Positions 1-7,525 of a stretch of 17,695 bases of DNA are shown piece after piece. The notes under the pieces were generated by a model that made no database searches, had not been told where the DNA came from, and saw only the letters and a list, made by a program, of their open reading frames with translations. Both the position numbers and the translations under genes were made by a program. Within the stretch, counting starts at the first letter, position 1; every line of letters begins with the position of its first letter. Origin of the DNA: Flavobacteriaceae bacterium UBA2000 (GTDB lineage Bacteria > Bacteroidota > Bacteroidia > Flavobacteriales > Flavobacteriaceae); assembly GCA_002335345.1 (NCBI GenBank), contig DDCS01000115.1, forward strand, positions 2,525-20,219. Direction: 5' to 3'.

Positions 1-70
1 GCATTTTATGCCCAAACCTGAAAAAGAAGACAAGTCCTTTTTTGAAAAGGTAAAAGATATGTTTTCGTAA
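1..70 (+). CDS. dnaJ: C-terminal end of an upstream gene, probably chaperone DnaJ (partial)
   Basis: An open frame enters from the left edge (codons in phase from base 2) and ends at TAA 68-70. The last residues read HFMPKPEKEDKSFFEKVKDM followed by FS. From memory, Bacteroidota DnaJ proteins end in this style, with a proline/charged stretch and then FFEKVK(D/E)MF, and dnaJ often precedes the ABC-2 transporter pair that follows here. Only about 22 residues are visible and none of the J-domain or zinc-finger motifs, so the name rests on tail similarity and gene order. The stop codon and reading frame are certain only as an open frame; the identity is an inference. Confidence 0.55.
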   Translation, partial: HFMPKPEKEDKSFFEKVKDMFS

Positions 71-98
71 ATTAATGTTAAAAACATATTTTTTTGTT

Positions 99-106
99 TA
101 TATTTG
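99..106 (+). promoter_or_regulatory. Possible Bacteroidota -7 promoter box TATATTTG
   Basis: TATATTTG matches the Bacteroidota sigma-ABfr -7 consensus TAnnTTTG exactly. No clean TTG-type -33 element is visible about 19-21 bases upstream; the region there is AT-rich and contains TGTTA. If active, transcription would start near base 112, upstream of the strong terminator at 163-192, so it would yield either a short RNA or an attenuated leader for the ABC operon. In such AT-rich DNA a chance match is quite possible. Confidence 0.3.
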
Positions 107-111
107 AAGGT

Positions 112-139
112 CTCTTTTCCAATAAAGAGTCAATTTTTT
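112..139 (+). terminator. Weak hairpin plus T-tract, possible accessory terminator
   Basis: CTCTTT at 112-117 pairs with AAAGAG at 124-129 around a six-base loop. A T-rich stretch starts a few bases later, with six Ts at 134-139 and more up to 149. The stem is only six pairs with two G:C pairs, so it would be weak alone. It lies between the probable dnaJ stop and the strong terminator and could be an auxiliary site or just AT-rich DNA. Confidence 0.25.
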
Positions 140-162
140 CTTTTTTCATAGCAATTTTTTTT

Positions 163-200
163 CCCACCCTAAGTCATTCGATTTAGGGTGGGTTTTGTTT
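163..200 (+). terminator. Strong rho-independent terminator after the upstream gene
   Basis: CCCACCCTAA (163-172) and TTAGGGTGGG (183-192) form a perfect ten-pair stem with a ten-base loop, followed directly by TTTTGTTT. The stem base is G:C-rich and a run of Ts precedes it, which makes a weaker mirror signal on the other strand possible. It ends transcription from the probable dnaJ gene, whose stop is 92 bases upstream, and separates that unit from the ABC-transporter operon beginning at 284. Confidence 0.85.
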
Positions 201-227
201 ATATACGCCCTATTTTCTTCGCAGATG

Positions 228-248
228 AATTACCTTTACGGGGTAATT
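228..248. promoter_or_regulatory. Inverted repeat AATTACC-N7-GGTAATT in the operon leader
   Basis: A perfect seven-base inverted repeat (228-234 and 242-248, spacer TTTACGG) lies 36 bases before the ATG of the ABC ATPase gene. It overlaps TACCTTTA (231-238), one mismatch from the TAnnTTTG promoter box. The arrangement would suit a regulator site over the operon promoter, or a small hairpin in the leader RNA. No -33 element is obvious, and a repeat of this length can arise by chance. Confidence 0.3.
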
Positions 249-283
249 ATACTCTTATCAAAGCGCGATCAATAATTTGAGTT

Positions 284-1213
284 ATGGCATTATTAGAAGT
301 AAATGAAGTTTCTAAATCTTTTGGCGATTTTAAAGCACTGGATCATGTCAGTCTCTCTGTCCCTAAAGGTTCTATTTTTGGCTTACTCGGGCCCAACGGG
401 GCAGGTAAGACGACATTAATTCGTATCGTTAATCAAATCACTATGCCCGATCAGGGTCGTGTGTTTTTGGATGGTGCGCCACTAGCGCCACATCATATTA
501 GTGATATTGGCTATTTGCCCGAGGAGCGGGGACTCTATAAATCCATGAAAGTTGGGGAGCAAGCACTCTACCTGGCGCAACTCAAAGGCATGGCTAAATC
601 AGAGGCAAAGGCCCAGCTCAAAATGTGGTTCGAACGTCTTGAAATCGCGCACTGGTGGGATAAGAAGATTCAAGAGTTATCCAAAGGGATGGCTCAGAAA
701 ATACAGTTTGTTGTTACCGTATTACACCGGCCTAAACTTTTAATTTTTGACGAACCTTTTAGTGGCTTTGATCCGATTAATGCTCAAGTCATCCAAAAGG
801 AGATTTTGCGCTTGCGCGACGAGGGCGCTACCGTTATTTTTTCAACCCACCGAATGGAATCCGTAGAAGAGCTCTGTGATCACATCGCCTTGGTGCATCA
901 ATCAAAAAAAATTCTAGACGGTAATCTGACTGAAATTAAACGGGCGCACCTGAGTAATCGCTATAAAGTGGGGATCGAATGTGCTGACCCTGAGCAGACG
1001 CTCAAAGCGATCGGTGCAAAATTCAATATTGTGCCAAGTACTTTTAAGTCGGTCTATAAAGGGGTGCAATTCAGCCTACAACTTGCCGATAAGGATCATC
1101 CCAATGAGGTCATCACAGGGTTAAGTCCTTATGGAATCATTTATCATTTTGTGGCAGAGGTCCCTACGGCCAATGATTTATTTGTTCAAGCCATAAATCA
1201 AGACAAGAGATAA
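284..1213 (+). CDS. ABC-2 type transporter ATP-binding protein (NatA-like)
   Basis: This 309-residue cytoplasmic ATPase powers an ABC-2 exporter whose permease is the next gene. The Walker A motif GPNGAGKTT is at residues 36-44, the signature is the LSKGM variant at 132-136, Walker B LLIFDE is at 152-157 followed by a D-loop FSGFD, and the switch histidine is H189 in FSTHRME. The Q-loop region reads YLPEERG (77-83), common in the NatA/DUF4162 branch. The last ~85 residues match the expected DUF4162-type tail. The ATG at 284 gives the normal N-terminus LLEVNEVSKSFG. It is the first gene of a tightly packed rightward run. NatA/NatB were named for Na+ export in Bacillus, but the substrate cannot be read from sequence; lipid or drug export is equally possible. 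Confidence 0.93.
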   Translation: MALLEVNEVSKSFGDFKALDHVSLSVPKGSIFGLLGPNGAGKTTLIRIVNQITMPDQGRVFLDGAPLAPHHISDIGYLPEERGLYKSMKVGEQALYLAQLKGMAKSEAKAQLKMWFERLEIAHWWDKKIQELSKGMAQKIQFVVTVLHRPKLLIFDEPFSGFDPINAQVIQKEILRLRDEGATVIFSTHRMESVEELCDHIALVHQSKKILDGNLTEIKRAHLSNRYKVGIECADPEQTLKAIGAKFNIVPSTFKSVYKGVQFSLQLADKDHPNEVITGLSPYGIIYHFVAEVPTANDLFVQAINQDKR

Positions 1214-1261
1214 AACAAAGAATGCTTTTCATCCAAGCGATAATCATTAAGTAACAGATTT

Positions 1262-2569
1262 ATGAAACACCTAGGTCTTATCATAACAAGAGAATATCTC
1301 AATAAGATTCGCAACAAATCTTTTGTGGTCATGACTTTTTTAAGTCCCCTGCTTATGGTCGCATTAATTTCTGTAGTGGCCTATCTCTCAAGCATGAATA
1401 ATGACACGATAAAGGACATTAAAGTCTTGGATCAAAGTGGTTATTTTGGTCATCTTTTTGAAGACCGCCAGCAGTTGCGCTTCGAGATCTTGCCGGACAT
1501 GGAACTCGATCAAGCCAAAACGCTGGCCGAGGCAACTGCCGCCTATGGACTTCTTTATATTCCAAAGGTTGATTCAATTGCAGCCCTGGGCAAGGGCATT
1601 ACCTTTTATAGTGCTGACACGCCTGCGTTAGGGGTAACGGTCGCTATCGAGCGCTTGTTGCAACGACAGGCGAATGCCTTGGTTTTGAGAGAAAACGGTA
1701 TTGACGACAAGGCCATAGAAGCTTTGTATTTTAATGTATCCACCCAATTAGAAACCTTTGCCGGTCAAGAAACTTCTAAACTTGGTTCAGGGTTAAAACT
1801 CGTTTTTGGGGGTGCAGCGGGCTATCTGCTCTTTATGTTCATCATTATTTACGGTAACATGATCATGCGCAGTGTTATAGAGGAAAAAACAAGCAGAATT
1901 ATTGAGGTCATTATTTCTTCGGTTAAGCCCCGTGCTTTAATGTTGGGAAAGATCTTTGGAACAACCTTGGCAGGAATAACACAATTTGCTATTTGGGTGG
2001 TAATTCTTGGTGTGTTTTCAATCATTGCTTCGGGCGTACTTGGCCTTGAATTGGGCTCTGGGGTCAGTATGGCCCAGGACGCAGCACAACTCGGTGATGC
2101 GGCTTCTCAAGAAATGGCTGTGGCCGTGGCCAAGGAAATATGGCAATTGCCCTTAACGAATCTTGTTGTGATGTTCTTTTTGTATTTCATAGGAGGCTAC
2201 CTTTTGTACGCCTCTTTTTACGCAGCCATTGGCGCTGCAGTGGATAGTGAAACCGATACGCAGCAGTTTTTATTGCCTATTCTCATGCCGCTGATCATCG
2301 CGGTTTATGTGGGCGTATTCACGGTGATTGAAGATCCTCATGGAACCGTCTCACAGGTTTTTAGTTTTATTCCATTAACCGCTCCGGTGGTGATGCTTAT
2401 GCGCATCCCATTTGGGGTTCCCCTGTGGCAACAAATTTTCTCGGTGCTGCTTTTATTTATTACCTTTATGGGAACGGTCTGGTTTGCCGCAAAAATCTAC
2501 AGGGTAGGTATTTTGATGTATGGAAAAAAGCCGAGTTATAAAGAACTAATTAAATGGTTGAAATATTGA
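1262..2569 (+). CDS. ABC-2 type transporter permease (NatB-like)
   Basis: This 435-residue inner-membrane protein is the partner of the preceding ATPase, whose stop is 48 bases upstream. It has the ABC-2 exporter layout: one membrane segment near residues 20-45, a large extracytoplasmic region to about residue 175, then a cluster of five or six hydrophobic segments to the C-terminus. The segment VIEEKTSRIIEVIISSVKP just after the second membrane helix is the hallmark of the NatB/ABC2_membrane_3 family and contacts the ATPase. Start ATG 1262 is followed by a basic amphipathic N-terminus (ITREYLNKIRNKSF) typical of the family. The 3' end overlaps the next gene by 16 bases, suggesting translational coupling. 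Substrate unknown. Confidence 0.92.
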   Translation: MKHLGLIITREYLNKIRNKSFVVMTFLSPLLMVALISVVAYLSSMNNDTIKDIKVLDQSGYFGHLFEDRQQLRFEILPDMELDQAKTLAEATAAYGLLYIPKVDSIAALGKGITFYSADTPALGVTVAIERLLQRQANALVLRENGIDDKAIEALYFNVSTQLETFAGQETSKLGSGLKLVFGGAAGYLLFMFIIIYGNMIMRSVIEEKTSRIIEVIISSVKPRALMLGKIFGTTLAGITQFAIWVVILGVFSIIASGVLGLELGSGVSMAQDAAQLGDAASQEMAVAVAKEIWQLPLTNLVVMFFLYFIGGYLLYASFYAAIGAAVDSETDTQQFLLPILMPLIIAVYVGVFTVIEDPHGTVSQVFSFIPLTAPVVMLMRIPFGVPLWQQIFSVLLLFITFMGTVWFAAKIYRVGILMYGKKPSYKELIKWLKY

Positions 2570-3477
2570 TTCAAGATACCGAACAAGAGTTGGCCCAGAC
2601 CATCAAACGCAATGTTTGGGAAGCCATTTTAGATATTTTGAATTGGGGCTTTCATTGGGGTGAAGGCGCAAATCATATTAAGATCACCGTAGGCACACTG
2701 CTTCTGGTCATTTTTGCCTTTGTGGCGACGAGTTATGTCTTAGGCCTGGTGCGTAAACTCTACACCAGAAATCTTAATGAAACCGACACGCATAAGTTTA
2801 TCAGTGTATTTAAGTTTATAAAATACCTGTCTTATGTGATCGTTGTTTTTGCGGTGTTGAGCTTTTCTGGAGTCAATGTAACCCCTGTTCTTGCCGCGAG
2901 CGCGGCACTTTTGGTCGGGGTTGGTTTGGCCTTGCAGGAACTTTTTCAAGATGTCCTTGGGGGGGTGTTTATCATGTTGGATAAGTCGCTCCAAGCGGGG
3001 GATATTATTGAAGTTGAGGGTAAGGTAGGCCGCGTGGTGGATATTCGACTGCGCACAACGCGGGCGATCACACGTGATGATAAAGTCTTGATTATCCCGA
3101 ATCATAAATTTATTTCTGATACGGTATACAATTATACCCAAAATCACAAGCAAACCAGAGAGACGGTTTCAGTGGGTGTCGCCTATGGCAGTGATACAAC
3201 CTTGGTCAAGACACTTTTGCTGAAGAGTTTAGAGAAAGATTCGAGGATTTCAGCCCGCCCTAAACCCTTTGTGCTCTTTGAAGACTTTGGAGATTCGGCA
3301 CTTATGTTTAGCGTCAACTTTTTTGTTACCGATAGTTTTACTGATCCTATGGTTAAAAGTGATATTCGTTTTAGAATCGATCAACTCTTTCGAGAAAATA
3401 ACATTAGTATTCCTTTTCCTCAGCGCGATGTGCATTTATTTACACGGCCCACACAAGAACTCCCAAAAACTGATTGA
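2554..3477 (+). CDS. Small-conductance mechanosensitive channel, MscS family
   Basis: This 307-residue channel would release small solutes when the inner membrane is stretched in osmotic downshock. Three membrane helices are visible: about 44-66, 86-108 and the pore-lining helix about 110-142, where small residues (AASAALLVGVGLALQ) are followed by LFQDVLGGVFIMLD. The beta domain follows, with the family segment GDIIEVEGKVGRVVDIRLR and the IIPNHKFISDTVYN signature, then the C-terminal alpha/beta vestibule. Length and order fit the standard MscS fold without extra domains. The ATG at 2554 lies inside the permease gene; a TTG at 2566 in the same frame is a less likely start. Only two bases separate its stop from the ATG of the response regulator, so the two are very likely cotranslated. 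Confidence 0.93.
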   Translation: MVEILIQDTEQELAQTIKRNVWEAILDILNWGFHWGEGANHIKITVGTLLLVIFAFVATSYVLGLVRKLYTRNLNETDTHKFISVFKFIKYLSYVIVVFAVLSFSGVNVTPVLAASAALLVGVGLALQELFQDVLGGVFIMLDKSLQAGDIIEVEGKVGRVVDIRLRTTRAITRDDKVLIIPNHKFISDTVYNYTQNHKQTRETVSVGVAYGSDTTLVKTLLLKSLEKDSRISARPKPFVLFEDFGDSALMFSVNFFVTDSFTDPMVKSDIRFRIDQLFRENNISIPFPQRDVHLFTRPTQELPKTD

Positions 3478-3479
3478 TC

Positions 3480-4646
3480 ATGCCTAAAATTTTGATTGTA
3501 GAAGATGAAGCGGCTATCAGAAGGGTGCTCTCAAAGATTCTTAAGGAGGAAGATGCCGCGTACGATGTCTTTGAGGCAGAAGATGGGCGTCGGGGCTTAG
3601 AGATGATTCAGTCACAAGAATTCGACTTGGTTTTTTGCGATATCAAAATGCCGGTAATGGACGGGATGGAGTTACTTGCGGCGATGCAAGAGCAATATTC
3701 AGAGATACCGGTGGTCATGATTTCTGGTCACGGGGATATCGAGGTTGCCGTAGAAGCCATGCGCATCGGGGCGTTTGATTATATCTCAAAGCCACCCGAT
3801 TTAAACCGTTTACTCAATACAGTGCGCCTGGCTTTGGATCGCAAGCAGCTCGTGGTGACCAACAATCGTTTGTCCAAAAAGGTAGCCCGAAAATACACCA
3901 TGATCGGCTCATCACAGGCCTTAGATCGCATCAGGTCAATGATTGAAAAAGTCGCGCCGACCGATGCACGGGTTCTCATCACGGGGCCTAATGGTTCGGG
4001 TAAAGAATTGGTCGCCCACGCTTTGCATGCCCAGAGCGCCAGGGCCAAAGGCCCAATGATTGAAGTCAATTGCGCGGCAATTCCCAGCGAGCTCATAGAA
4101 AGTGAATTGTTTGGTCATGTTAAAGGGGCGTTTACCTCGGCGGTCAAAGATAAGGCCGGTCGATTTGAAAGCGCTAACGGGGGCACCCTGTTTTTGGATG
4201 AAATCGGCGACATGAGTCTTTCTGCTCAAGCGAAAGTTTTGCGGGCCCTACAAGAACAAAAAATTCAAAGAGTAGGGAGTGATAAAGACATCAAGGTTGA
4301 TGTACGTGTTTTGGCGGCAACCAATAAGGATTTAGTTCATGAAATCAAGGAGGGTCGTTTCCGCGAGGACTTATATCACCGCTTGGCGGTTATTTTAATT
4401 GACGTACCCGGGCTCAATGAGCGCAACGGAGATATCCCAGAACTCGTCGGTCATTTTTGCACCCAGATTGCCACAGAACAAGGCGCTCCGATAAAAATTT
4501 TTGACGATAAGGCCTTGGCGCTACTCGAATCTTTTGATTGGACGGGCAATATACGTGAGTTGCGCAATGTCGTAGAGCGCTTGATTATTTTAGGCGGGCC
4601 AAAGATTACCGAAGAAGATGTGCGCGCGTTTGCGCAAAAGAAATAA
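3480..4646 (+). CDS. NtrC-type response regulator (REC + sigma-54 AAA+) without a DNA-binding domain
   Basis: The 388-residue protein starts at ATG 3480 (MPKILIVEDE); a TTG at 3474 would add two residues but is less likely. The receiver domain (1-118) has the acidic pair E8/D9, phosphoacceptor D54, S82 and K104. The AAA+ domain (about 140-370) has Walker A GPNGSGKE at 169-176, the sigma-54 contact loop as GAFTSA (216-221) instead of GAFTGA, Walker B GGTLFLDEIGD, and NWTGNIREL-type sensor II (here DWTGNIRELRNVVERL). The chain ends about 18 residues later, so the usual C-terminal Fis-type helix-turn-helix is absent. Family members with this layout are, from memory, common in Bacteroidota. FlgR of Helicobacter is a known activator that works without a DNA-binding domain. 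No histidine kinase is encoded nearby, so the phosphodonor is unknown. Confidence 0.93.
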   Translation: MPKILIVEDEAAIRRVLSKILKEEDAAYDVFEAEDGRRGLEMIQSQEFDLVFCDIKMPVMDGMELLAAMQEQYSEIPVVMISGHGDIEVAVEAMRIGAFDYISKPPDLNRLLNTVRLALDRKQLVVTNNRLSKKVARKYTMIGSSQALDRIRSMIEKVAPTDARVLITGPNGSGKELVAHALHAQSARAKGPMIEVNCAAIPSELIESELFGHVKGAFTSAVKDKAGRFESANGGTLFLDEIGDMSLSAQAKVLRALQEQKIQRVGSDKDIKVDVRVLAATNKDLVHEIKEGRFREDLYHRLAVILIDVPGLNERNGDIPELVGHFCTQIATEQGAPIKIFDDKALALLESFDWTGNIRELRNVVERLIILGGPKITEEDVRAFAQKK

Positions 4647-4667
4647 GTTTTTAAAATTTTTAGATCG

Positions 4668-6086
4668 ATGAAAAATTCAATTTCTATTGTCCTTTTGGCT
4701 GTATTTTGTCTGGCCACCACGGGCCTTCATGCCCAAGAGTCCACGGCTGACGCGCAAATGCTGCGAAAAATTTATGATATGGCCCTGACTGACGGTAAGG
4801 CCTACGATTGGCTCGATCATTTATCAAATGAAATAGGCGGGCGTTTGTCCGGCTCATTAGAAGCAGAAAAAGCGGTACAGTACACCAAAGAAGTGATGCA
4901 AGAAATCGGCCTAGATTCTGTGTGGTTGCAACCGGTAATGGTGCCGAAATGGACCCGCGGGGTGCCCGAATACAGCTACATCGAAACGGCTCCTGGGATA
5001 AGTTCTGTCGTTAATGTCTGCGCTTTAGGAGGCTCTGTATCTACTCCGGATGGTGGATTAAAGGCTGAGGTTATTGAAGTTAAGGGCATTGAAGAGCTTG
5101 AGGCATTAGGGCGAGACGCGATTGAGGGAAAAATTGTGTTTTACAATCGGCCGATGCAAGCCAATTTGATTCACACTTTTGAGGCTTATGGTGGTTGCGT
5201 CGACCAACGCTATTCCGGGGCCAAAGAAGCCGCCAAATTTGGTGCTGTTGGGGTAGTGGTTCGTTCCATGAACCTAAGACAAGACGATCTGCCGCATACC
5301 GGCGCCATGAGCTATGATGACTTGCCGGTGAGCAAGCGCATTCCGGCTTGTGCTATTGCTACCAATGACGCTAATTATTTGAGTACGGCTATAAAACTTA
5401 AGCCAGACTTGTTGTTTTATTTTAATCAAACTTGTCGTGTTTTCCCAGATGTTCAATCCTATAATGTGATTGGCGAAATTCGCGGTTCTGAGTTCCCTAA
5501 CAATTATATGGTCGTGGGCGGTCATCTAGATTCTTGGGATTTAGGCGACGGTTCCCACGATGACGGCGCAGGTTGTGTTCAATCCATTGAGGTATTGCGC
5601 TTATTGAAAAAAATGAACTACAAACCGCGACACAGTATCCGCGTGGTCATGTTTATGAATGAAGAAAATGGTTTACGCGGCGGACGAAAATATGCCGAAG
5701 AAGCCCAAATAAAAAAAGAGAATCACGTTTTTGCCTTAGAAAGTGATTCAGGTGGATTTACCCCCCGCGGGTTTTCCATTGACGCAGATTCAGACAATAT
5801 GGATCAAATTCAATCTTGGGTTCCCTTATTTAAGCCTTATTTGATTCATTATTTTGAACCAGGGGGCAGTGGTGCCGATATTGGCCCACTTAAAAAAGAC
5901 GGGATGGTCTTAGCCGGGTTACGCCCCGACTCACAGCGGTATTTTGATCATCACCACGCTTCGAATGATACCTTTGACGCGGTGAATAAGCGCGAATTAG
6001 AATTGGGTGCGGCCACCATGACGTCACTGATTTATCTTATGGATAAATACGGAACCAAGACAGAATACACCAATATTCCAAAATAG
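4668..6086 (+). CDS. Secreted M28-family zinc peptidase with PA-type insert (carboxypeptidase Q-like)
   Basis: A 472-residue exported metallopeptidase. Residues 1-22 form a signal peptide (basic start, hydrophobic core, cut likely after LHA). Residues about 110-240 look like a protease-associated (PA) insert. The M28 catalytic core follows: H286 and D288 in GGHLDSWD, bridging D298 in SHDDGAG, catalytic/metal pair E332-E333 in MNEENG, E358/D360 in ESDSGG, and the final metal-binding His within DHHHASNDT (428-430). All expected di-zinc ligands are thus present, and the protein should be active in the periplasm or at the surface. It resembles the plasma glutamate carboxypeptidase / carboxypeptidase Q branch (M28B), probably trimming dipeptides or peptide ends; exact specificity is not predictable. 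It begins 21 bases after the response regulator. Confidence 0.92.
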   Translation: MKNSISIVLLAVFCLATTGLHAQESTADAQMLRKIYDMALTDGKAYDWLDHLSNEIGGRLSGSLEAEKAVQYTKEVMQEIGLDSVWLQPVMVPKWTRGVPEYSYIETAPGISSVVNVCALGGSVSTPDGGLKAEVIEVKGIEELEALGRDAIEGKIVFYNRPMQANLIHTFEAYGGCVDQRYSGAKEAAKFGAVGVVVRSMNLRQDDLPHTGAMSYDDLPVSKRIPACAIATNDANYLSTAIKLKPDLLFYFNQTCRVFPDVQSYNVIGEIRGSEFPNNYMVVGGHLDSWDLGDGSHDDGAGCVQSIEVLRLLKKMNYKPRHSIRVVMFMNEENGLRGGRKYAEEAQIKKENHVFALESDSGGFTPRGFSIDADSDNMDQIQSWVPLFKPYLIHYFEPGGSGADIGPLKKDGMVLAGLRPDSQRYFDHHHASNDTFDAVNKRELELGAATMTSLIYLMDKYGTKTEYTNIPK

Positions 6087-6096
6087 GGTGAGTACC

Positions 6097-7497
6097 ATGC
6101 CACTTGAGCGCTATACACGCGAGTTTGGGTATAACCTGCGCCTGGCGGGCCCGGTGATTTTGGGAATGCTCGGGCATACCCTCGTTGCTTTTGTAGACAA
6201 TATTATGGTGGGGCAGTTAGGTACAGCAGAACTCGCTGCGGTTTCACTGGGCAACAGTTTTATGTTTGTGGCCATGTCCTTGGGTATTGGATTTAGTACC
6301 GCGATTACCCCGCTTGTGGCAGAGGCCGAGGGAGAAGGTAATTTCTCCCGCGGAAAGATCGCCTTCAAGCACGGATTGGTCCTTTGTACTTTGCTGGGGC
6401 TGCTGCTGTTTACTTCAGTATTTTTTGCCAAACCACTCATGTACCTCATGAAGCAGCCTGAAGAAGTCGTTATTCTCGCGATGCCTTACCTGACTTATGT
6501 TGCGATCTCGTTAGTGCCCTTAATTATTTTTCAGGCGTTTAAACAGTGCAGTGATGGACTCTCACTAACGCGTTACCCCATGTACGCGACCTTGGTGGCC
6601 AATGTGGTTAATGTGGTATTGAATTACTGTTTCATCTTTGGTCATTTTGGGGCACCGGCCCTGGGTGTAGTGGGGGCAGCAATCGGAACTTTAGCTTCTC
6701 GAGTGATTATGATTTGGGTGCTCTGGTGGCTTTTAGCCCATCATCAAAAGGCCAAGTGGTATGTCCGTCATTTGCGTTTTAAATTATTGAGTTCAAGGGT
6801 GTTCAAAAAGATTCTGCACCTGGGCTTTCCCTCGGCCATGCAAATGTTTTTTGAGGTGGCCATTTTTACTGCGGCGATATGGTTATCTGGGGTACTGGGA
6901 AAAAATCCACAAGCGGCGAATCAAATTGCGCTAAACCTGTCCTCAATGACCTTTATGGTGGCCATGGGCTTTAGCGTGGTGGCCATGATCCGCGTGGGGA
7001 ATCAGAAGGGTAAAGGCGCGTTTGAGGAGCTGAGAAGAATCGCCTTTTCCATTTTTTTGCTCAGTGTCATTTGCGCCAGTGTTTTTGCCCTTTTGTTCTT
7101 TATTTTTAGAAACTTCTTACCGACCATCTATTTAGATTTGGAAGATTTAGGTCAATTTGTAGATAACCAACAGGTTATGTTAATGGCGGCCGAACTGATG
7201 CTCGTGGCGGCTATTTTTCAAATTAGCGACAGTATTCAAGTCGTAGCACTGGGTGCATTACGCGGCTTACAAGATGTATTTTATCCCACACTGTACACCT
7301 TTATTTCTTATTGGGTTGTTGGGTTTCCGATCTCATATTACTTGGGGATGTATACCGAATGGGCCAGTATGGGTATTTGGATCGGCTTACTCGCTGGATT
7401 GAGCGTTGCGGCACTGACGCTTTTATGGCGATTCAATCGGCTCTCCAAGCGCCTCATTGCGCAAGGACAGGCGACGCTATCGATAGAAAATTCTTGA
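6097..7497 (+). CDS. MATE family multidrug/sodium efflux transporter
   Basis: This 466-residue inner-membrane transporter would export organic cations or drugs using the Na+ or H+ gradient. The N-terminus reads MPLERYTREFGYNLRLAGPV and is followed by the typical MATE pattern ILGMLGHTLVAFVDNIMVGQ. About twelve hydrophobic segments in two similar halves are visible, and the second half opens with ILHLGFPSAMQMFFEV, the equivalent of the first-half start. I chose ATG 6097; a GTG at 6088 two bases after the peptidase stop would add three residues and cannot be excluded. Length is normal. Substrate cannot be told from sequence; bacterial MATE proteins range from drug pumps to natural-product exporters. 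Confidence 0.93.
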   Translation: MPLERYTREFGYNLRLAGPVILGMLGHTLVAFVDNIMVGQLGTAELAAVSLGNSFMFVAMSLGIGFSTAITPLVAEAEGEGNFSRGKIAFKHGLVLCTLLGLLLFTSVFFAKPLMYLMKQPEEVVILAMPYLTYVAISLVPLIIFQAFKQCSDGLSLTRYPMYATLVANVVNVVLNYCFIFGHFGAPALGVVGAAIGTLASRVIMIWVLWWLLAHHQKAKWYVRHLRFKLLSSRVFKKILHLGFPSAMQMFFEVAIFTAAIWLSGVLGKNPQAANQIALNLSSMTFMVAMGFSVVAMIRVGNQKGKGAFEELRRIAFSIFLLSVICASVFALLFFIFRNFLPTIYLDLEDLGQFVDNQQVMLMAAELMLVAAIFQISDSIQVVALGALRGLQDVFYPTLYTFISYWVVGFPISYYLGMYTEWASMGIWIGLLAGLSVAALTLLWRFNRLSKRLIAQGQATLSIENS

Positions 7498-7525
7498 TTA
7501 CCTTTACCACCAAACACCACACCAT

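Noticed and set aside
273..279. TAATTTG just before the first ABC gene as a promoter box
   Set aside because: It is one base short of TAnnTTTG and lies five bases from the ATG, so transcription would begin inside the gene.
2740..3153. 137-codon open frame antisense to the mechanosensitive channel gene
   Set aside because: It lies fully opposite a well supported MscS gene, has no recognisable motif and looks like a codon-phase shadow.
6111..6449. 112-codon open frame antisense to the MATE gene
   Set aside because: No domain, no promoter, and complete overlap with a confident membrane transporter gene.
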